From: Bacteroidota bacterium
GTDB lineage: Bacteria > Bacteroidota > Ignavibacteria > UBA10030
DNA: 5,235 nt
Assembly (NCBI GenBank): GCA_003453835.1
Contig: DMMN01000006.1
Span: 10,281 to 15,515, forward strand
Reading direction: 5' to 3'
Both the position numbers and the translations under genes were made by a program. The notes beneath the pieces were generated by a model. That model searched no databases. It was not told the origin of the DNA and saw only the letters and a list, made by a program, of their open reading frames with translations. Positions 1-5,235 of the stretch are shown in pieces (position 1 is the stretch's first letter; every line of letters begins with the position of its first letter).

Positions 1-2
1 TC

Positions 3-110
3 CCGCCGCTCCAGTACACGCTGATCTATCTCCCGGCCGATCCGCTCGTCAGCCGCTTCACGCAGGGAGTTTATCTCCGTTACCGACCTCGCGATCCCAC
101 ATCAATGTAG
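3..110 (+). CDS. C-terminal end of an unidentified protein (cut by left edge)
   Basis: The third forward frame is open from the window edge to a TAG at 108-110 and encodes 35 residues ending in DPTSM. The stretch QYTLIYLPADPLVSRF followed by QGVYLRYRPRD has alternating hydrophobic and polar residues with several Tyr and Arg, which suggests beta-strands. It could be the last strands of an outer-membrane barrel or of a beta-rich secreted domain, but it lacks the terminal aromatic residue usual for barrels. The neighbouring frame is also open across this short span, so the frame choice rests on the more protein-like composition. I do not recognise the family. No transcription terminator is obvious in the 118 bases after the stop. 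Confidence 0.5.
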   Translation, partial: PPLQYTLIYLPADPLVSRFTQGVYLRYRPRDPTSM

Positions 111-214
111 TTCTCTCATAGCAGCAACAGCGAATCGCGGCACCCACTCAGTGCGCGAATTCCTTCTCGGTGATGTCGCTCCGGTGTAACTCGCATCATG
201 AATTCTATTTTGCC

Positions 215-222
215 TGAGGAGA
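215..222 (+). promoter_or_regulatory. Strong Shine-Dalgarno site for the 42-residue micro-gene
   Basis: TGAGGAGA lies six bases before the ATG at 229. It is one of the best ribosome binding sites in the window. It is the main reason to accept such a short reading frame as a real gene. Confidence 0.75.
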
Positions 223-228
223 ACTACA

Positions 229-357
229 ATGACCACGCAAGATCCTTCGAAGCAAACTGGTGACCCAGAGGGTTTTCCGGTGCAACTGAAAATACTCCTT
301 CTCGTGATCGCTGTCGGAGTTTTGGCGATTATCCTCAGAGCTTCCGACGTTCTCTGA
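229..357 (+). CDS. Small single-span membrane protein, 42 aa, function unknown
   Basis: The frame starts at the ATG placed by the GAGGAGA site and ends at the TGA at 355-357, giving 42 residues. Residues 1-17 are polar and rich in Thr, Gln, Asp and Pro. Residues 18-37 (VQLKILLLVIAVGVLAIILR) form one hydrophobic helix long enough to cross a membrane, followed by the short tail ASDVL. There is no cleavage site, so the helix is probably an anchor. The next small gene starts 14 bases after the stop, and its ribosome site overlaps this stop codon, so the two are probably translated together. I do not recognise a family. By analogy with the neighbour it may be a small accessory subunit of a transporter, but that is inference. 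The gene is too short for most automated callers. Confidence 0.7.
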   Translation: MTTQDPSKQTGDPEGFPVQLKILLLVIAVGVLAIILRASDVL

Positions 358-371
358 GAGGGAGTGGCGAT

Positions 372-497
372 ATGACGACATCTGCGTTGATTACGATGGT
401 GGTTGCCTGGACGGTGATCACTTTTCTCATGGTCCGTTTTCTGATCAAAGTCATCAAAACCCCGCAGGAAAAGGAAGATGTCGAGCGGGATGATTGA
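372..497 (+). CDS. Small membrane protein, 41 aa, MetS-like transporter small subunit
   Basis: The ATG at 372 follows GAGAGGGAG (356-364) by seven bases and the frame ends with TGA at 495-497. The protein starts MTTSALITMVVAW, has one membrane helix over about residues 4-26, and ends in a charged tail (KVIKTPQEKEDVERDD) expected to be cytoplasmic. A start of the type MTTSA(I/L), one helix and a basic-acidic tail are typical of the MetS / methionine-alanine importer small-subunit family. Those proteins accompany large sodium:neurotransmitter-symporter-family carriers and are needed for their activity. No large carrier is present in the window. It would have to lie upstream of position 1 or elsewhere. 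Family assignment is by remembered resemblance of a very short sequence; the existence of the gene is better supported than its function. Confidence 0.65.
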   Translation: MTTSALITMVVAWTVITFLMVRFLIKVIKTPQEKEDVERDD

Positions 498-597
498 CTT
501 CTCCTGAGTGCTCAGCTTTCGAAAGCAAGGCCAGGCATGAGTCCAAAGAATGATTGCTCATCCCAGGAATGCGTGTGCTTCATAAGCCAACTCGAAG

Positions 598-662
598 CAT
601 TCGTGTTTCTGTGACTGCTCAGCTTGACTGCTTGCCCACGAAACACGCCAATTACACGAATG
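598..662. repeat. CACGAA-type short repeat with 9-base inverted arms
   Basis: CATTCGTGT at 598-606 is the exact reverse complement of ACACGAATG at 654-662. The right part, 637-661, is a string of related heptamers: CACGAAA, CACGCCA and, after four bases, CACGAAT. This wording resembles short dispersed intergenic sequences that I remember from many unrelated bacterial genomes, where their function is unknown. That comparison is from memory and was not searched. Confidence 0.5.
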
Positions 663-726
663 GTAGAGCCGGTCAGAGAACTCTTACATGATGAGGGAAC
701 AAATGATTTCGCGTCTTCTGTGCCTG

Positions 727-749
727 CCCCGACAATCTTCCTTTCGGGG
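727..749 (+). other. Stem-loop, 6-bp CCCCGA/TCGGGG stem
   Basis: CCCCGA (727-732) can pair with TCGGGG (744-749) around an 11-base loop. The bases that follow, TCTTTCGAGG, contain only a broken T run, so it is at best a weak terminator. With the nearest upstream gene ending at 497, a role in ending the micro-gene transcript is possible but unproven. Confidence 0.3.
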
Positions 750-816
750 TCTTTCGAGGGCTGAATAGTGTCTTTTCTTGTGACGGCTCGGCAAAAAAAA
801 GAATCAAATGACTTCC

Positions 817-847
817 AACCACCGATGGCACACGGATAATCACCGAT
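817..847. repeat. CACCGAT-type periodic repeat block
   Basis: Three near-identical heptamers, CACCGAT (820-826), CACGGAT (831-837) and CACCGAT (841-847), are spaced 11 and 10 bases apart, about one helical turn. Parts of this block recur in inverted orientation downstream: 822-834 is the exact reverse complement of 981-993, and 830-838 of 921-929. This is seen directly. The resemblance to dispersed repeats in other genomes is from memory. Confidence 0.6.
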
Positions 848-920
848 AGGGGATAGGACGTTTCAAATCCAAGCTGTCTGGAATGTGTGTCTAAGTGAAA
901 GGGATTGCCGCATGATTCAA

Positions 921-995
921 TATCCGTGTCAATCCCTGCTCGCCTCGCTGCCGCTTCGGCGGAGCGGGCCGGCCCGCAGGCGTGTGCCATCGGCG
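921..995. repeat. Inverted copies of the CACCGAT/CACGGAT motif
   Basis: TATCCGTGT (921-929) is the reverse complement of 830-838, and ATCCCTG ten bases on (932-938) is a one-mismatch copy of the same heptamer. CGTGTGCCATCGG (981-993) is an exact 13-base reverse complement of 822-834. A further pair, GGGATTG (901-907) and CAATCCC (930-936), can form a local stem. The two inverted groups flank the GC-rich hairpin at 941-982, so the whole span 817-995 could fold or extrude as one nested structure. Confidence 0.55.
941..982. other. GC-rich composite hairpin and palindrome
   Basis: The outer arms CGCCT (941-945) and AGGCG (978-982) are complementary. Inside, CCGC-TTCG-GCGG (951-962) is a perfect 4-bp stem closed on a UUCG tetraloop, extended by GCT (947-949) and AGC (963-965) around one bulged G. 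Immediately after, GCGGGCCGGCCCGC (964-977) is a perfect 14-base palindrome that overlaps the hairpin by two bases, so the two folds compete at their junction. No T run follows closely (the T tract begins 24 bases later), so it is not a canonical terminator. It looks like a REP-type palindromic unit. Confidence 0.5.
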
Positions 996-1146
996 TCTAG
1001 ACAACTTTTTTTCTTTCTTTCGCTCAGCAGTTACAGCAGAACGTCTCTTGTTAGCGTGGCACTAGCTTTAGTTCTATTCCGTTCTTAAATTCCTCCGTGG
1101 CGATCTCCCTTCGTTCGCCCACAACTGCTCCAATCCTCCAACACAC

Positions 1147-1155
1147 AGGGTGATC
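1147..1155 (+). promoter_or_regulatory. Ribosome binding site for the S9 peptidase
   Basis: AGGGTGATC includes GGTGATC, which matches the downstream half of the extended anti-Shine-Dalgarno complement (GGAGGTGATC). It ends close to the ATG at 1158, with five bases between its AGGGTG core and the start. This supports 1158 rather than the later in-frame ATG at residue 14. Confidence 0.6.
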
Positions 1156-1157
1156 CT

Positions 1158-3440
1158 ATGAACGGAACAAACTCGGCGTTCTTGCGACGTTTCTCTATGT
1201 CGGTCTGGCTCATTGTTCTTACCACGCTCGCAGTCCTTGCGCAATCCGGCGGGAAGCGGCCGATGACATTCATGGATGTTCTCGAGATGCGCTCGGTGGG
1301 GAGCCCGGCTGTCAGTCCCGACGGCAAATGGTTGCTCTATACCCACTCGGTCCCCGATTGGAAGGCTGCGAAGAGCTTCACCGACGTATACCTTGTTTCC
1401 ATCGAGCGGGGACTCGAATCGACAAGGCAGATGACCTTCACAAAAGACAAAAATGAAACTTCGCCTCGATGGGTTCCCGATAGCAAGGGATTCGTTTTTT
1501 CTTCGAATCGCGATGCCTCGGGAACGACGCCCGTGAATCAACTTTACTACATGCGCCCTGATGGCGGCGAGGCATTGAAAATCACCGACGCAAAAGATGG
1601 GGTTGGTCAATTCGCGTTCAGTAAGGATGGAAAGTTGCTCGCCTTTTCTGCGGGCAAAGAAGACGAGCGACAGATCTGGACGATTTCGGTGGTCGATATC
1701 GAAAAAGGAAAGGCGACTCAACTTACGAAGCACAAAGCTCCGGTCACAAGCTGGCAGTTTGCTCCCGATAGCAAGCGGATCTATTTCCTCTCCCCCGACA
1801 GCATCGACAAGGCAAACAAACAACGAAAAGAAAAGAAGTTTGACGTGAAGGTGCGGAACGAAGAGTCCCCCACCGTTCACCTTTGGAGCTGCGATCTCGA
1901 AAACAAAAAGGAGACACGTCTCACCTCCTCCCAGGATTACAGCGTTACAGATCTTCGAATCTCCGACGACTCAAAGTGGATCGGATTCCGCGGCCTCTCC
2001 GGCAACCGCTATCTGCGAACCATCACGGAAGCGAATACGTACAGCGATCTCTATCTTCTGGATGTGGCCACAGGCTCCATCGAGCGCCTGACCGACAACA
2101 AGGAGATTGGGGAGAGCAGCTTGAGATTCTCGCCCGATGGGTCGTTGATTGCGTTTTGGGCAAGCGACGATTTCACGTACTTTAGAAACGGCCGCGTCTA
2201 CATCCGTGCAACGACCGACAAGGGGGGCAAATGGCGAAAGCTCGGATCGGATTTCGACGCGGATGTTTCGGTTGGCTTCTGGTCGGATGACGGTAAGACG
2301 ATTTACTTCAACGAAGGGTGGAAGGCGACGAACCAGCTTTTTGCCCTCACGGTTGAATCCGGGAAAGTCAAGCAACTCACGTCCGTGCAAGGCGTCGTCT
2401 CCGCTTTCCAGGATGAGGACACAAAGACCATCCTGATCAATTCCTCCGATCCTTCAACGCCATCAAACATCTACACGGTTGCATCGCTCGAACACGTGGG
2501 GACACAGGCAAACTGGAAACGCCTCACGAATTCCAATCCGCAAATCGATGGCATCACGCTGGGTCAGACGGAGGAAATCGAGTGGAAGTCAACCGATGGC
2601 AAGATGGTTGGCGGCGTCCTCGTGTATCCTGTCGGCTACGAAAAGGGAAAGCGCTATCCGATGGTTGTCCAGATTCACGGCGGTCCCGCGGCAGCGTCGC
2701 TTCTGAACTTCAGCGGGAGTCATGGCAACTACTCGAATATCTTTGCCGGAGCCGGCTACTTCTGCTTCCTCCCCAATTATCGCGGCTCGACAAACTACGG
2801 CGAGCAGCACAAGATGTCGATCTCCCGTGACTATTTCCGGCAGGGATACAGAGACATCATGGCCGGCGTGGACTATTTGATCGACAAGGCTTTGGTCGAC
2901 AAGGACAAGATGGGGGCGATGGGTTGGAGCGCCGGCGGCCACTGGTCGAATTGGATTTTGACACACACTGACCGCTTCAAAGCAATCTCGTCGGGTGCGG
3001 GCGCCGTGAACTGGATATCGATGTATGCGCAAAGCGACGTGCAGCGTAATCGGGAGTTTTACTACGGGGGAAAGCCGTACGACAATTTCGAGCAATACTG
3101 GGATGTCTCCCCGCTGAAGTACATCAAGAACGCCAAGACGCCGACACTGATCCACGTCGTCGAGGGGGACCCGCGCGTTCCCCGTCCTCAGAGCGAGGAA
3201 CTTCATATGGCGTTGGTGATGCTCGGCGTTCCTACAGAGTTTTACGTCTATCCCGGTACGACGCACGGCATCGCCGATCCGAGAAACCAACTCGTGAAGA
3301 TGGTCTCGGAATTCCATTGGATGGAAAAGTGGATAAAAGGAAAGAAAGGTTGGTTCGAGTGGAACGAACTGCTCTCCACCTTGAAGGATGAGGCCGATGG
3401 AAAGAAAGAAGAGAAGAGGGACGTATCGGAGAAGGAATGA
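1158..3440 (+). CDS. Secreted S9-family serine peptidase (prolyl oligopeptidase / DPP-like)
   Basis: This 760-residue protein is predicted to be an exported serine peptidase that cleaves short peptides. Residues 1-28 look like a Sec signal peptide: a basic RR at 10-11, a hydrophobic core SVWLIVLTTLAVLA, and likely cleavage after VLA (28). Residues 45-390 contain seven PD40/TolB-like propeller repeats of the type SPDGKWLLY, near 49, 102, 150, 198, 263, 319 and 370. The alpha/beta-hydrolase domain follows from about 480 to 735. It contains HGGP (507-510, oxyanion region), PNYRGS (539-544), the nucleophile motif GWSAGG with Ser591, DPRVP with Asp671, and THG with His703, so the full catalytic triad is present. 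Length and order fit S9 enzymes of the DPP/acylaminoacyl-peptidase type. The exact specificity cannot be read from sequence. The protein ends in a highly charged tail (about 738-760). The hemF gene follows 43 bases later. Confidence 0.93.
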   Translation: MNGTNSAFLRRFSMSVWLIVLTTLAVLAQSGGKRPMTFMDVLEMRSVGSPAVSPDGKWLLYTHSVPDWKAAKSFTDVYLVSIERGLESTRQMTFTKDKNETSPRWVPDSKGFVFSSNRDASGTTPVNQLYYMRPDGGEALKITDAKDGVGQFAFSKDGKLLAFSAGKEDERQIWTISVVDIEKGKATQLTKHKAPVTSWQFAPDSKRIYFLSPDSIDKANKQRKEKKFDVKVRNEESPTVHLWSCDLENKKETRLTSSQDYSVTDLRISDDSKWIGFRGLSGNRYLRTITEANTYSDLYLLDVATGSIERLTDNKEIGESSLRFSPDGSLIAFWASDDFTYFRNGRVYIRATTDKGGKWRKLGSDFDADVSVGFWSDDGKTIYFNEGWKATNQLFALTVESGKVKQLTSVQGVVSAFQDEDTKTILINSSDPSTPSNIYTVASLEHVGTQANWKRLTNSNPQIDGITLGQTEEIEWKSTDGKMVGGVLVYPVGYEKGKRYPMVVQIHGGPAAASLLNFSGSHGNYSNIFAGAGYFCFLPNYRGSTNYGEQHKMSISRDYFRQGYRDIMAGVDYLIDKALVDKDKMGAMGWSAGGHWSNWILTHTDRFKAISSGAGAVNWISMYAQSDVQRNREFYYGGKPYDNFEQYWDVSPLKYIKNAKTPTLIHVVEGDPRVPRPQSEELHMALVMLGVPTEFYVYPGTTHGIADPRNQLVKMVSEFHWMEKWIKGKKGWFEWNELLSTLKDEADGKKEEKRDVSEKE

Positions 3441-3472
3441 GGCGGACTCCTAACGTGCGTTGCGATAATAGC

Positions 3473-3479
3473 CGAGGGA
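3473..3479 (+). promoter_or_regulatory. Ribosome binding site for hemF
   Basis: GAGGGAA lies four bases before the ATG at 3484, and its GAGGG core five. No other in-frame start nearby is better placed, and translation from here gives the normal family length. Confidence 0.55.
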
Positions 3480-3483
3480 ACCG

Positions 3484-4380
3484 ATGACCGAGCGGCCGAA
3501 TCGACTCCGCGTTCAAACCTTCTTCCAGGACCTCCAAGACTCGATCTGCGCCAGACTTGAGGAACTCGACACCAAAGCGGTATTCGTTCAAGACGAATGG
3601 CGTCACGCGGAAGGTGGCGGCGGACGTACTCGGGTGATGGAAACAGGCAAGGTGTTTGAGAAAGCCGGAGTCAACACCTCGGCAATATCCGGTTCTTTGA
3701 GCGAATCACTTGCCCATCGCCTATCGGTAAAGCAGCAGAGGTTCTTCGCCACAGGTCTCTCGATCGTGGTCCACCCGTACAGCCCGATGGTGCCGGCGGT
3801 GCATGCAAACTTCCGCTACTTCGAGCTCGAGGATGCCGGTTGGTGGTTCGGCGGAGGAGCGGACCTGACTCCATCATATTTGTTCGAAGAAGACGCCGAA
3901 CATTTTCACACCGTCTGGAAGCTCGTGTGCGACCGCCACGATTCAGGTTCTTACGAGCGATTCAAGGAATGGTGCGACGAATATTTTTTCATCAAGCATC
4001 GTGGAGAGAGGCGCGGGATCGGTGGAATATTCTTCGACAATCTAACGGGAGAGTTTGAGAGCATCTTTCGGTTTGTGCAAGCGTGCGGGACGTCGTTCCT
4101 CAACGCGTACGCCCCGATTGTTGACCGGCGTCGGCATCAGCCGTGGGGGGAACGCGAGAAGAACTGGCAACTCCTTCGCCGCAGTCGCTATGTCGAGTTC
4201 AATCTGATCTATGATCAAGGAACGATCTTCGGCCTCGAGACACAAGGGAGGATTGAGTCGATTCTGATGTACCTTCCCCCCCTCGTCCGATGGAGCTACA
4301 ATGTTACGCCGGAACCAGACTCGCACGAGGGACGGCTCCTCGAAGTTCTCAAACAACCGCGGGAGTGGATCAGAAGCTGA
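3484..4380 (+). CDS. hemF: Oxygen-dependent coproporphyrinogen III oxidase
   Basis: HemF converts coproporphyrinogen III to protoporphyrinogen IX by two oxidative decarboxylations using O2, a late step of haem synthesis in the cytoplasm; family members act as homodimers. The 298-residue product has nearly the length of the E. coli enzyme (299). Family signatures run through the whole chain: GGGGRTRVM (44-52) then VFEKAGVN (57-64), VHANFRYFE (106-114), WWFGGGADLTPSY (120-132), HRGERRGIGGIFFD (172-185), and YVEFNLIYDQGTIFGLETQG (236-255). His97, His107, His142 and His172 fall where the conserved histidines of the bacterial enzyme are expected. No disruption is seen. It starts 43 bases after the peptidase stop and may share its transcript. 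Because the enzyme requires oxygen, its presence points to aerobic or microaerobic haem synthesis. Whether an anaerobic HemN/HemZ also exists cannot be told here. Confidence 0.97.
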   Translation: MTERPNRLRVQTFFQDLQDSICARLEELDTKAVFVQDEWRHAEGGGGRTRVMETGKVFEKAGVNTSAISGSLSESLAHRLSVKQQRFFATGLSIVVHPYSPMVPAVHANFRYFELEDAGWWFGGGADLTPSYLFEEDAEHFHTVWKLVCDRHDSGSYERFKEWCDEYFFIKHRGERRGIGGIFFDNLTGEFESIFRFVQACGTSFLNAYAPIVDRRRHQPWGEREKNWQLLRRSRYVEFNLIYDQGTIFGLETQGRIESILMYLPPLVRWSYNVTPEPDSHEGRLLEVLKQPREWIRS

Positions 4381-4410
4381 CAGCTCAACGATTGTCACCG
4401 CACGACAAGC

Positions 4411-4426
4411 CGGGAAGTATCTCCCG
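4411..4426 (+). other. Small stem-loop between hemF and the antiporter gene
   Basis: CGGGA (4411-4415) pairs with TCCCG (4422-4426) around a six-base loop. No T run follows, so it is not a standard terminator. It sits 30 bases after the hemF stop and 62 before the antiporter start, and may only be a chance hairpin or an mRNA-stability element. Confidence 0.25.
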
Positions 4427-4488
4427 CGAGGTACTCTTCGTTACCGGAAACAACGATTTGTGTTGATCGCTCTACCATCTGGCTCGAC

Positions 4489-5235
4489 ATGCACCCTCTT
4501 CCTTTCCTCGAAGATTTTCTGATCATTCTCGCGGCCGCCGTGGTGATCATTTTTGCCAGCCGGCCGCTCAGATTGCCGAGCGTCGTGGGCTTTCTGCTGA
4601 CGGGCATTTTGATCGGCCCCTCAGGGCTCCACTTCATTCCGGAAAAAGATCAAATCGAGGTTTTCGCCGAGCTTGGTGTTGTCATGCTGTTGTTCTTCGT
4701 GGGCCTCGAATTCTCTCTCAGCCACCTCCGTGCCATCCGGCGGCAGTTTCTCGGAGGAGGAACGCTTCAGATTCTTTTCACGGTTCTTGCCGTCGGCGGA
4801 GTTGCAGCAGGCCTTGGCTTCAGCCCGAACAGCGCACTCTTTCTGGGTGGTCTCGTCGCACTCAGCAGCACGGCGATCGTTCTCAAGATCCTGGCAGACC
4901 GGTCGGAACTGGATACGCCCCACGGCAAGCTTGCAGTCGGCATCCTGCTCTTTCAGGATTTCTGCATTGTTCCAATGATCGCGTTGACGCCGTTGCTCGG
5001 AGGTGGGCAATCCTACTCGGCATCCGATGTGTTCCTCCGGCTCAGCCTCAGCATCGCGACGGTCGCAGGCGTTTTCTACGTCGCACGATTTCTCATGCCA
5101 AACGTCTTGCATCAGATTGCCCGGACGCGCGTCCGCGAGGCATTCCTGATGGGCTCGCTCCTCGTGTGCCTGTTGATGGCTGCGGTGACGGCGTCCCTCG
5201 GATTTTCGTACGCGCTCGGCGCCTTCATCGCGGGC
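4489..5235 (+). CDS. CPA2 (Kef-type) cation:proton antiporter, N-terminal part
   Basis: From the ATG at 4489 the frame is open to the right edge, giving the first 249 residues of a membrane antiporter that exchanges K+ or Na+ for protons. The chain is almost entirely hydrophobic helices. Signatures of the Na+/H+ exchanger fold are LPSVVGFLLTGILIGPSGL (29-47), ELGVVMLLFFVGLEFS (61-76), ALSSTAIVLKILAD (124-137) and GILLFQDFCIVPMI (151-164). The Q156-D157 pair is the KefB/KefC-style ion-binding motif rather than the DD of electrogenic Na+ antiporters, so K+/H+ exchange is favoured. Full-length KefC-type proteins are around 600 residues, so well under half is visible. A cytoplasmic TrkA-N/TrkA-C regulatory part, if present, lies beyond the window. 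No Shine-Dalgarno site precedes this ATG, but no in-frame ATG, GTG or TTG occurs in the preceding 70 or so bases and the N-terminus fits the family. Confidence 0.92.
   Translation, partial: MHPLPFLEDFLIILAAAVVIIFASRPLRLPSVVGFLLTGILIGPSGLHFIPEKDQIEVFAELGVVMLLFFVGLEFSLSHLRAIRRQFLGGGTLQILFTVLAVGGVAAGLGFSPNSALFLGGLVALSSTAIVLKILADRSELDTPHGKLAVGILLFQDFCIVPMIALTPLLGGGQSYSASDVFLRLSLSIATVAGVFYVARFLMPNVLHQIARTRVREAFLMGSLLVCLLMAAVTASLGFSYALGAFIAG

Larger units (their letters stand above)
498..1157. other. 660-base intergenic stretch with repeats and hairpins, no supported gene
   Basis: No reading frame here combines a ribosome site, protein-like composition and a recognisable product. The region holds a short perfect palindrome GCTTTCGAAAGC (515-526), inverted CATTCGTGT arms (598-662), a CCCCGA/TCGGGG hairpin (727-749), a run of eight A (793-800) and a periodic CACCGAT block (817-847) with inverted copies at 921-938 and 981-995. 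It also holds a GC-rich UUCG hairpin and palindrome (941-982) and a 17-base pyrimidine tract (1005-1021). The promoter of the peptidase gene presumably lies in the last 150 bases, but I could not locate convincing -35 and -10 boxes. The stretch looks like accumulated dispersed repeats or eroded DNA rather than a decayed gene. Confidence 0.7.

Noticed and set aside
537..691. Two tiny frames, 25 codons (537-614) and 40 codons (569-691)
   Set aside because: They overlap each other, have only poor purine-rich sequence at unsuitable distances, and the longer one translates the CACGAA repeat. Nothing supports translation.
840..880. TTCAAATCC (about 855-863) as a tRNA T-loop remnant
   Set aside because: No matching T-stem, anticodon arm or acceptor stem could be found around it.
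673..990. 105-codon frame on the minus strand in the intergenic region
   Set aside because: It runs straight through the CACCGAT repeat block and the GC-rich palindrome, has low-complexity composition, no good ribosome site and no recognisable motif. It is most likely a by-product of repeat sequence.
995..1021. Palindrome GTCTAGAC followed by a T-rich tract, as a terminator
   Set aside because: An eight-base self-complementary sequence cannot form a stable loop-bearing stem of useful length, and the stronger hairpin at 941-982 is 24 bases away from the T run.
1048..1077. Possible promoter TTGTTA (1048-1053) with TTCTAT (1072-1077) before the peptidase
   Set aside because: The -10 candidate matches the sigma-70 consensus at only three of six positions, and the host's promoter type is unknown. 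Too weak to annotate.
885..1088. 67-codon frame on the plus strand ending in a Phe/Ser/Leu-rich run
   Set aside because: Its hydrophobic part is just the translation of the pyrimidine tract at 1005-1021 and its middle is the palindrome. No ribosome site and no protein-like features.
1074..1880. 268-codon frame on the minus strand opposite the peptidase gene
   Set aside because: Antisense to the signal peptide and propeller repeats of an unmistakable gene. Its product has no recognisable features. The 242-codon minus frame at 2589-3317 is rejected for the same reason.
4392..4420. Possible promoter TTGTCA (4392-4397) before the antiporter
   Set aside because: The -35-like box is good, but no acceptable -10 box lies 16-18 bases on (AAGTAT at best), and the hairpin overlaps that position.
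4621..5112. 163-codon minus frame and 101-codon plus frame within the antiporter region
   Set aside because: Both are alternative readings of the antiporter gene, whose frame shows clear family motifs throughout. The minus frame is merely Glu/Asp/Arg-rich, as expected opposite hydrophobic codons.

Overview
The window reads as a stretch of bacterial chromosome with all supported genes on the + strand. Every complete gene is ordinary cellular machinery. An exact lineage cannot be fixed from sequence alone. The secreted TolB-propeller S9 peptidase, the VHANFRYFE wording in the HemF protein and the general style of the intergenic DNA suggest an aerobic or facultatively aerobic member of the Bacteroidota/Chlorobiota/Ignavibacteriota (FCB) sphere. 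This is an inference of modest confidence.

Layout. Positions 3-110 hold the last 35 codons of an unidentified gene. After a 118-base gap come two very short, well-spaced genes (229-357 and 372-497), each encoding one predicted membrane helix and each with a good Shine-Dalgarno site. The second resembles the small MetS-type subunits of NSS-family transporters. From 498 to 1157 there is a 660-base stretch with no convincing gene. It carries short periodic CACGAA-type and CACCGAT/CACGGAT-type motifs, exact inverted copies of the latter, a GC-rich UUCG-capped hairpin with an adjoining 14-base palindrome, and a pyrimidine tract.

From 1158 the DNA is densely coding. It holds a 760-residue exported S9 serine peptidase (1158-3440), then, 43 bases on, an aerobic coproporphyrinogen III oxidase, hemF (3484-4380). 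After a further 108 bases comes the N-terminal 249 residues of a CPA2 (Kef-type) cation:proton antiporter that runs off the right edge (4489-5235).

How the genes work together. The 43-base spacing makes peptidase-hemF co-transcription plausible, but no functional link is evident: one protein degrades peptides outside the cytoplasm and the other makes haem in the cytoplasm. HemF needs molecular oxygen, so the organism probably meets oxygen. The antiporter may belong to the same transcript or have its own promoter. I found no CRISPR array, insertion sequence, phage gene, defence system, tRNA or rRNA. I did not find a clear new multi-gene system. The items most worth a second look are the tandem micro-gene pair and the inverted, periodic repeat block at 817-995.
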